Shown in pieces: positions 58,689 through 64,000 of a stretch of DNA of 64,000 nt. The DNA comes from Agrobacterium larrymoorei. Its GTDB lineage: Bacteria; Pseudomonadota; Alphaproteobacteria; Rhizobiales; Rhizobiaceae. The notes under the pieces were generated by a model. That model ran no database searches. It had not been told where the DNA came from and was given only the letters and a program-made list of their open reading frames with translations. Numbering within the stretch: the first letter of the stretch is position 1; each line of letters opens with the position of its first letter. The position numbers and the translations under genes are program-made. The DNA lies in assembly GCF_013322225.1 (NCBI RefSeq), contig NZ_JAAMFB010000010.1, positions 124,001 to 188,000 on the forward strand, in the 5' to 3' direction.

Positions 58689-60131
58689 ATGACCGCTGAA
58701 ATTCTTCTTGCCAGTCTGCGCATCGCGACGCCCGAACTGATCCTTGCGGTCGGTGCGCTGGCACTGCTCATGATTGGCGTCTTCTCCGGCGACAAGTCGA
58801 CCAACACGGTGACGGGCCTTTCCGTCGCTCTTCTGGTCGTCGTCGGCCTGTGGATCATCTTCGCTCCTGCAAGCGGACTAGCCTTCGGCGGCGTTTACGT
58901 CGCCGATGCCTTCGGTAACTTCATGAAGATACTGGCGCTGATCGGCTCCATCGTCGCCATGATCCTGTCGGTCGGCCACAGCCGCGTCGAGCCGATTGGC
59001 CGTTTCGAATATCCGGTGCTTCTGGTTCTGGCGACCCTCGGCATCCTGCTGATGATCTCCGCCAACAACCTGATCTCGCTCTATATGGCGCTGGAACTCC
59101 AGTCGCTGGCGCTCTACGTCATCTGCGCCATCAACCGCGAAAGCCTGCGTTCGACCGAAGCCGGTCTGAAGTACTTCGTTCTCGGTGCGCTCTCCTCCGG
59201 TATGCTGCTCTACGGTATGTCGCTGGTTTATGGCTTCACCGGCAATACGGGTTTTCAGGAAATCGCAGCCGTGCTTTCGGCTGAAACCCGCTCGCTCGGT
59301 CTGGTCTTCGGTCTGGTCTTCGTGCTGGCTGGTCTGGCATTTAAGATTTCCGCCGTTCCGTTCCACATGTGGACGCCGGATGTGTACGAAGGCGCACCGA
59401 CCCCGGTTACGGCCTTCCTCGCAGCGGCTCCGAAGATCGGCGCCATGGCCATCTTCGTTCGCATCGTGGTCGATGCCTTCCAGCCTGTCTTCACCGACTG
59501 GCAGCAGATCGTCGTCTTCGTATCGATCGCCTCCATGCTGCTTGGCTCCTTTGCTGCCATTGGCCAGAAGAACATCAAGCGCCTGATGGCTTATTCCTCC
59601 ATCGGTCACATGGGTTACGCGCTGGTCGGTCTTGCCGCCGGTTCGGAAGCTGGAGTCGCTGGCGTTCTGATCTACATGGCAGTCTACATGGGCATGACGC
59701 TCGGCACCTTCGCCTGCATTCTCGCAATGCGCCGCAAGGATGTCGGCAATGTCGAAAATGTCGATGATCTCTCCGGCATCGCTTCCAGCAATCCGTTCAT
59801 GGCGCTCGTTCTGACGGCGCTGATGTTCTCGCTGGCAGGCATTCCGCCACTCGCAGGCTTCTTCGGCAAGTACTATGTCTTCCTCGCAGCCATCGAAGCG
59901 AAGATTTATGCGTTGGCCGTTATCGGTGTAATCGCATCCGTTATCGGTGCCTACTACTACCTGCGCATCGTCAAGGTCATGTGGTTCGATGAAGCCAAGG
60001 GCGGCTTTGAAAAGGCGGCGGGCGAACTGCGTATCGTCTACGCTCTGTCCGGTCTCTTCGTCATTGCCTTCATCTTCTTCGGCGGCATGCTGGGCAACGC
60101 GGTGACTGCCGCTGCGAAGACCTTCTTTTGA
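58689..60131 (+). CDS. nuoN: NADH-quinone oxidoreductase subunit N
   Basis: The 480-residue subunit is the third antiporter-like protein, with 14 helices, [17 protein letters not shown] near residue 138 and [20 protein letters not shown] near 225. The ATG at 58689 is chosen over a TTG two codons upstream. The stop overlaps the possible TTG start of birA. Confidence 0.97.
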   Translation: MTAEILLASLRIATPELILAVGALALLMIGVFSGDKSTNTVTGLSVALLVVVGLWIIFAPASGLAFGGVYVADAFGNFMKILALIGSIVAMILSVGHSRVEPIGRFEYPVLLVLATLGILLMISANNLISLYMALELQSLALYVICAINRESLRSTEAGLKYFVLGALSSGMLLYGMSLVYGFTGNTGFQEIAAVLSAETRSLGLVFGLVFVLAGLAFKISAVPFHMWTPDVYEGAPTPVTAFLAAAPKIGAMAIFVRIVVDAFQPVFTDWQQIVVFVSIASMLLGSFAAIGQKNIKRLMAYSSIGHMGYALVGLAAGSEAGVAGVLIYMAVYMGMTLGTFACILAMRRKDVGNVENVDDLSGIASSNPFMALVLTALMFSLAGIPPLAGFFGKYYVFLAAIEAKIYALAVIGVIASVIGAYYYLRIVKVMWFDEAKGGFEKAAGELRIVYALSGLFVIAFIFFGGMLGNAVTAAAKTFF

Positions 60132-60142
60132 TCGATAGCGTT

Positions 60143-60898
60143 ATGAAAACGGGCCGGGTGTCGCTTGACGACTTCCGGCACGAAGCTCTGGGGGAGACAG
60201 CCTCCACCAATCTGGAATGTTTTGCCCGTGCACGCGCGGGTGATGGCGGCAATCTCTGGGTTACCGCAACCCGCCAGACCGGCGGCAAGGGCCGCCGCGG
60301 CAGGTCATGGGTTTCAGAACCCGGCAATCTTTACGCATCCCTGCTTTTGATCGACCCGGCCCCGGTGGAGCGCATCGGCTCCCTGCCGCTTGCGTTTGCT
60401 CTGGCGGTTTACCGGGCTGTCGGTGCGGTGCTGCCATTCGGCGGTGCATCGCTCGAGATCAAGTGGCCCAACGATATTCTGATTGGCCGGATGAAGACCT
60501 GCGGTATTCTGATGGAAGCGGAGATGCTTGGCGATGGTCGCCGCGCCATCGTCATCGGCATCGGCATCAATATCGCGCACAAACCTGAAAACCCGCTCTA
60601 TCCCGTCACCATGCTGTCCGAGCATGGCGCGTCTTGCTCGCCGGATGAGCTGTTCGCCCATCTCTATCGCGAAACGGCGGAGGTTCTCTCCGTCTGGAAC
60701 GAAGGCAGGGGCGTGGCGGAGGTCATGCGCGACTGGCGCGCGGCGGCCTGCGGGATCGGCGAACATATCACCGTCAATTTCCCTGATCGCTCAATCGGCG
60801 GACGCTTTGCGGGGATCGATGATCATGGTTTCCTGTTGCTGGATGAGGATGATGGCCCAAGACGTGCCATCGCCGCTGGCGACGTTTTCTTCGGCTGA
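60143..60898 (+). CDS. birA: biotin-[acetyl-CoA-carboxylase] ligase, no DNA-binding domain
   Basis: The 251-residue protein has the catalytic biotin ligase domain (GKGRRGRSW near residues 49-57, KWPNDILIGR near 112-121, GIGINI near 145-150) and a small C-terminal domain, but no N-terminal helix-turn-helix. It is therefore a single-function enzyme that attaches biotin to carboxylases, not a bio-operon repressor. The start may instead be TTG at 60128, overlapping the nuoN stop. Its place right after nuoN suggests transcription with the complex I genes. Confidence 0.94.
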   Translation: MKTGRVSLDDFRHEALGETASTNLECFARARAGDGGNLWVTATRQTGGKGRRGRSWVSEPGNLYASLLLIDPAPVERIGSLPLAFALAVYRAVGAVLPFGGASLEIKWPNDILIGRMKTCGILMEAEMLGDGRRAIVIGIGINIAHKPENPLYPVTMLSEHGASCSPDELFAHLYRETAEVLSVWNEGRGVAEVMRDWRAAACGIGEHITVNFPDRSIGGRFAGIDDHGFLLLDEDDGPRRAIAAGDVFFG

Positions 60899-61097
60899 AG
60901 GGTCTTCGCGCAACGGGGTTGCGCGGCCTTTCGCCTGTGAGTTTGGAGCATCCCTGCTGCTCGTAAAAGCAGGGCGTCAATGCGGTCCGCGTCGGCCCGG
61001 CATCGCGATGTTTCGATAAGTCCGACGTGTTTAGGTGAAAAGCGATGGCTGGCCGAAAGGGCTTGAGCCATCGGGCTTCCGCAGATTGGATTATGAC

Positions 61098-62765
61098 ATG
61101 TCTCAACAAGACGAACTGGTTTTCCTGCCGCTTGGCGGCGTTGGCGAAATCGGTATGAATTTGGCGCTTTACGGTTATGGCCCCAAGGCCAATCGCCAGT
61201 GGATCATGGTGGATTGCGGCGTCACCTTCGCCGGGCTCGATCTGCCGGGCGTCGATCTCGTGCTGCCCGATATCCGCTTCATCGAAGAGCAGCGGCAGAA
61301 CCTCAAGGGAATCATCATCACCCACGCCCATGAGGACCATTACGGTGCACTAAACGATCTGTGGCCGGGCCTTAACGTGCCGGTCTATGCCTCCGGTTTC
61401 ACTGCAGGCATGCTGGAAGCCAAGCGCGATTATGAAGGCACGCGCGCCGAAATCCCGATCACGCCGTTCAAGGCGGGCGACCGTATCAATGTCGGCCCGT
61501 TCGAAATCGAGGCCGTCGGCGTCAACCACTCCATTCCGGAGCCCATGTCGCTGGTCATCCGCACGCCGCTCGGCAACGTCGTTCATACCGGCGACTGGAA
61601 GATCGATGATGCGCCATCGCTCGGTCCCATTACCGATGAGGCACGCTTCCGCGCCATTGGCGAAGAGGGCGTTCTGGCGCTGCTTTGCGACAGCACCAAT
61701 GCCTTGCGCGATGGCGTTTCGCCTTCGGAAGAACAGGTGTCCGAAGGCCTTCGCCAGATCATCGAAAATGCAGAGGGACGCGTGGCGATCACCACCTTCT
61801 CCTCCAATGTGGGCCGTATTCGCTCCATCGCGCAGGCGGCGGATCGTGCCGGTCGTGAAGTCCTGCTGCTCGGCTCTTCGCTCAAACGCGTCGTCAACGT
61901 GTCGCATGATCTCGGCATCATGGAAGGCATCAAGCCGTTTCTGGCCGAAGATGAATACGGCTATATTCCGCGCGACAAGGTCGTGGTCATCCTCACCGGC
62001 TCGCAAGGGGAGCCGCGTGCGGCGCTAGCGAAGCTCTCGCGGGATGAAATGCGCAATGTCGCGCTGGCGAAGGGTGATACGGTCGTCTTCTCCTCGCGCG
62101 CCATTCCCGGCAACGAAAAGGCCATTCTCGATATCAAGAACGGCCTGATCGAGCAGGGTATCCACATCATCACGGATAATGAGGCTCTCGTTCACGTTTC
62201 CGGCCATCCGCGCCGCAACGAGCTGCTCAGAATGTATGAGTGGACCAAGCCGCAGATCGTTGTTCCGGTTCATGGCGAAGCGGCGCATCTGGTGGCGCAG
62301 AAGGAGCTTGCGGAACAGGCTGGCATCAAACAGGTGCCGAAGGTTCGCAACGGCAACATCCTGCGCCTCGCGCCCGGTCCTGCAGAAGTCATCGATGATG
62401 CACCGCATGGCCGCGTGTTCAAGGACGGCCGTCTGGTCGGCGATTTCGAAGAAATGGGCATTGGCGACCGCCGCAAGCTGTCCTTCGCCGGTCACGTCTC
62501 AGTCAACGTCGTTCTGGACAGCCGCTATGATTTCGTCGGCGATCCCGATGTCGTGCCTTTCGGTCTGCCAGAGTTCGATGATGAAGGCGAGGACATGGAA
62601 GACACGCTTTACGACGCCGTTCTCGGCGCGGTCGAAAGCATTCCGCGCGCGCGCCGCAAGGATTTGGGTGTGGTCAAGGAGTCCATCCGCCGCGCTGTTC
62701 GCGCCGCGGCAAATCAGGCATGGGGCAAAAAGCCTATCGTGACGGTGTTCGTGACCAAGGTTTGA
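61098..62765 (+). CDS. rnj: ribonuclease J
   Basis: The 555-residue protein is a metallo-beta-lactamase/beta-CASP RNase. Metal ligands are in HAHEDH (residues 76-81) and later HTGD and the CDSTN segment; the C-terminal domain is present. RNase J has 5'-exo and endonuclease activity and matures rRNA and turns over mRNA; in rhizobia it coexists with RNase E. The ATG at 61098 begins the conserved region; the 199-nt gap after birA may hold its promoter. Confidence 0.96.
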   Translation: MSQQDELVFLPLGGVGEIGMNLALYGYGPKANRQWIMVDCGVTFAGLDLPGVDLVLPDIRFIEEQRQNLKGIIITHAHEDHYGALNDLWPGLNVPVYASGFTAGMLEAKRDYEGTRAEIPITPFKAGDRINVGPFEIEAVGVNHSIPEPMSLVIRTPLGNVVHTGDWKIDDAPSLGPITDEARFRAIGEEGVLALLCDSTNALRDGVSPSEEQVSEGLRQIIENAEGRVAITTFSSNVGRIRSIAQAADRAGREVLLLGSSLKRVVNVSHDLGIMEGIKPFLAEDEYGYIPRDKVVVILTGSQGEPRAALAKLSRDEMRNVALAKGDTVVFSSRAIPGNEKAILDIKNGLIEQGIHIITDNEALVHVSGHPRRNELLRMYEWTKPQIVVPVHGEAAHLVAQKELAEQAGIKQVPKVRNGNILRLAPGPAEVIDDAPHGRVFKDGRLVGDFEEMGIGDRRKLSFAGHVSVNVVLDSRYDFVGDPDVVPFGLPEFDDEGEDMEDTLYDAVLGAVESIPRARRKDLGVVKESIRRAVRAAANQAWGKKPIVTVFVTKV

Positions 62766-62787
62766 TTATCATCTCTGGGAGGAGATC

Positions 62788-63192
62788 ATGCTCGGACGCG
62801 TAAATCACATAGCCATTGCCGTGCCCAATCTGGTCTCGGCAACGGCCACCTACCAAGATACATTGGGCGCAGTCGTTTCTCAGCCTCGGGCACTACCAGA
62901 GCATGGGGTAACGGTGGTGTTCGTGGAGTTGCCAAACAGCAAGGTTGAACTGCTGGAGCCGCTGGGCGAAGGCTCGCCTATTGCCGCTTTTCTGGAAAAG
63001 AATCCTTCCGGCGGCATGCACCACATCTGTTATGAGGTCGACGATATCGAGGCCGCGGCCGCTCGCCTGTTAGCCACGGGCGCACGTGTTCTTGGCAGTG
63101 GCAAACCCATGATCGGGGCCCACGGAAAGCCCGTTCTATTTCTGCACCCCAAGGATTTTCATGGAGTGCTGATCGAACTGGAACAGATTTGA
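62788..63192 (+). CDS. mce: methylmalonyl-CoA epimerase
   Basis: The 134-residue protein is a glyoxalase-fold epimerase with metal ligands in NHIAIAVPNL (His near residue 6), MHHICYEVDD (His near 76-77) and the C-terminal GVLIELEQ (Glu). It converts (S)- to (R)-methylmalonyl-CoA in propionyl-CoA use. It starts 22 nt after the RNase J stop with GGGAGGAG upstream, so the genes are co-transcribed. Confidence 0.95.
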   Translation: MLGRVNHIAIAVPNLVSATATYQDTLGAVVSQPRALPEHGVTVVFVELPNSKVELLEPLGEGSPIAAFLEKNPSGGMHHICYEVDDIEAAAARLLATGARVLGSGKPMIGAHGKPVLFLHPKDFHGVLIELEQI

Positions 63193-63369
63193 TCACTGGG
63201 TGACTTCCGGCGTTATGCTGCATACCGTAGAAGAGAGAGCAGGAAAGTCACCGCATCGGCGCGAAAATCAAAATCGATTTTTGTAAAGCTCGATGGGCAG
63301 TTTCGAAAAGTGGAGCGTTTTTCCGTTTCAAGGAAATGCGAAAATGGTGCGAAGGGGAGAGATTACGAA

Positions 63370-63639
63370 ATGCAGTGGCTTTCGATATTTGCCATTTTTT
63401 TCATCGTTTGGTGGACGGTCCTCTTTGTGGTGTTGCCAATTGGCATGCGCACGCAGCTCGAGGCAGGAGAGGTGGAGCTGGGGACCGAAGCCAGCGCTCC
63501 CGTTCGCTTCAGGGGCGCGAAAGTCGTCATGATGACGACGGCGATTTCACTTCTGATCTGCGGAACATGGTACGCTACAACATGGTATTTCGGCGTCAGC
63601 ATGGACGATTTGCCCCGTATCATCCCCGTCTACGATTGA
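63370..63639 (+). CDS. DUF1467 family membrane protein
   Basis: The 89-residue protein has two membrane helices, QWLSIFAIFFIVWWTVLF near residues 2-19 and VVMMTTAISLLICGTWYA near 52-69, with a conserved WW and LPIGMRTQ loop typical of DUF1467. GGGGAGAGA precedes the ATG at 63370. Function is unknown; in related genomes a prolyl-tRNA synthetase gene often follows, outside this window. Confidence 0.88.
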   Translation: MQWLSIFAIFFIVWWTVLFVVLPIGMRTQLEAGEVELGTEASAPVRFRGAKVVMMTTAISLLICGTWYATTWYFGVSMDDLPRIIPVYD

Positions 63640-64000
63640 GCCTGTCATACGCGTGTCATCGAACGTGTCCAGATAGCTGCGTGTTGACAGACACGGTTTT
63701 GGCCAATTTCGCTTTGATTTTATGACTGCCTGCTGAAAAGCAAAAAAAAACAAGGCATTTCAGCCTTGTTTTTTAGTTTCGCGTGATCTGTTTCCGTTGC
63801 CGGGGCAGCGAACGAGCGCGCCTAAGATCTAATCCTCCCAAGACTGACCGCGAAAACGACAAGAATTTAAACTTCCTGCCTCTTTTGTAAGCTAAAGCTA
63901 GACCAAAGATTCAACCTTGTCATCCGGTTTTTTGCATTTTTGTTACAGTCGGGAAAAAATTTCCCATGAAGCATTATGTCGCACCCAATAGGCAAAATTA
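63640..64000. other. right-end intergenic region
   Basis: Apart from the terminator at 63745-63774, the last 361 nt show no gene that I can support. The AT-rich end (63890-64000) probably carries the promoter of the next gene. Confidence 0.5.
63745..63774 (+). terminator. terminator after the DUF1467 gene
   Basis: AAAAAACAAGGC (63745-63756) pairs with GCCTTGTTTTTT (63763-63774) over a 6-nt loop. A and T tracts make it effective in either direction. Confidence 0.9.

Overview
This window looks like a stretch of the main circular chromosome of an alphaproteobacterium of the Agrobacterium/Rhizobium group. The evidence is the gene order (yceD-like gene, plsX, fabH, ihfA, merR; rplM-rpsI; clpP, clpX, lon, hupB; a full nuoA-N operon followed by birA, RNase J and mce), a CBP3-type cytochrome bc1 chaperone, and a uronate oxidation set whose proteins strongly resemble the Agrobacterium enzymes as I remember them. 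GC content is moderate to high in genes and drops in the gaps. Genus-level placement is an inference; no search was run. I see no insertion sequence, prophage, CRISPR array or integrase, so most of the window is stable core chromosome.

Layout. 1-5.7 kb: 5' part of an ABC-F ATPase, a degenerate GGDEF protein, a glutathione S-transferase, ndk, then a lipoprotein and a CGNR zinc-finger regulator divergent from an orphan LivH-type permease, with a perfect inverted repeat between them. 5.2-10.4 kb: bamE, CBP3-like chaperone, DUF177 protein, plsX, fabH, ihfA and a MerR regulator (envelope and lipid synthesis). 10.7-18.3 kb: a nuclease-fold protein with altered catalytic residues, tRNA-Leu, trkH, ilvA, an HlyU-family protein, azoR with divergent LysR, a PRC-barrel protein, argC. 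18.4-23.6 kb: speB, a membrane acyltransferase with SGNH domain, rpsI-rplM with a clear promoter, and an EamA transporter. 24.0-31.1 kb: CoA-binding protein, metY, cupin, small membrane protein, P450, gamma-glutamyltransferase, diguanylate cyclase.

31.5-37.1 kb is the protein quality-control block clpP, clpX, lon followed by hupB. 37.4-42.9 kb carries a large exported phytase-like protein and a three-gene hexuronate oxidation module: udh (uronate dehydrogenase) divergent from kdgD and gci. Together these should take galacturonate or glucuronate through the aldarolactone and keto-deoxy-aldarate to 2-oxoglutarate semialdehyde. 43.3-44.2 kb holds tRNA-Val and two nearly identical tRNA-Asp genes.

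44.6-60.1 kb is a 14-subunit complex I operon in the usual order, with two non-subunit genes inserted by overlapping stop/start codons: a GFA/CENP-V-fold zinc protein between nuoC and nuoD, and a small exported protein between nuoD and nuoE. It runs into birA, then RNase J, methylmalonyl-CoA epimerase and a DUF1467 membrane protein.

I did not find a clearly new multi-gene system. The observations most worth checking are the two accessory genes in the nuo operon, the CGNR regulator with a palindrome that embeds both divergent -10 elements, the operators of the uronate module, and the proteins with altered catalytic motifs.
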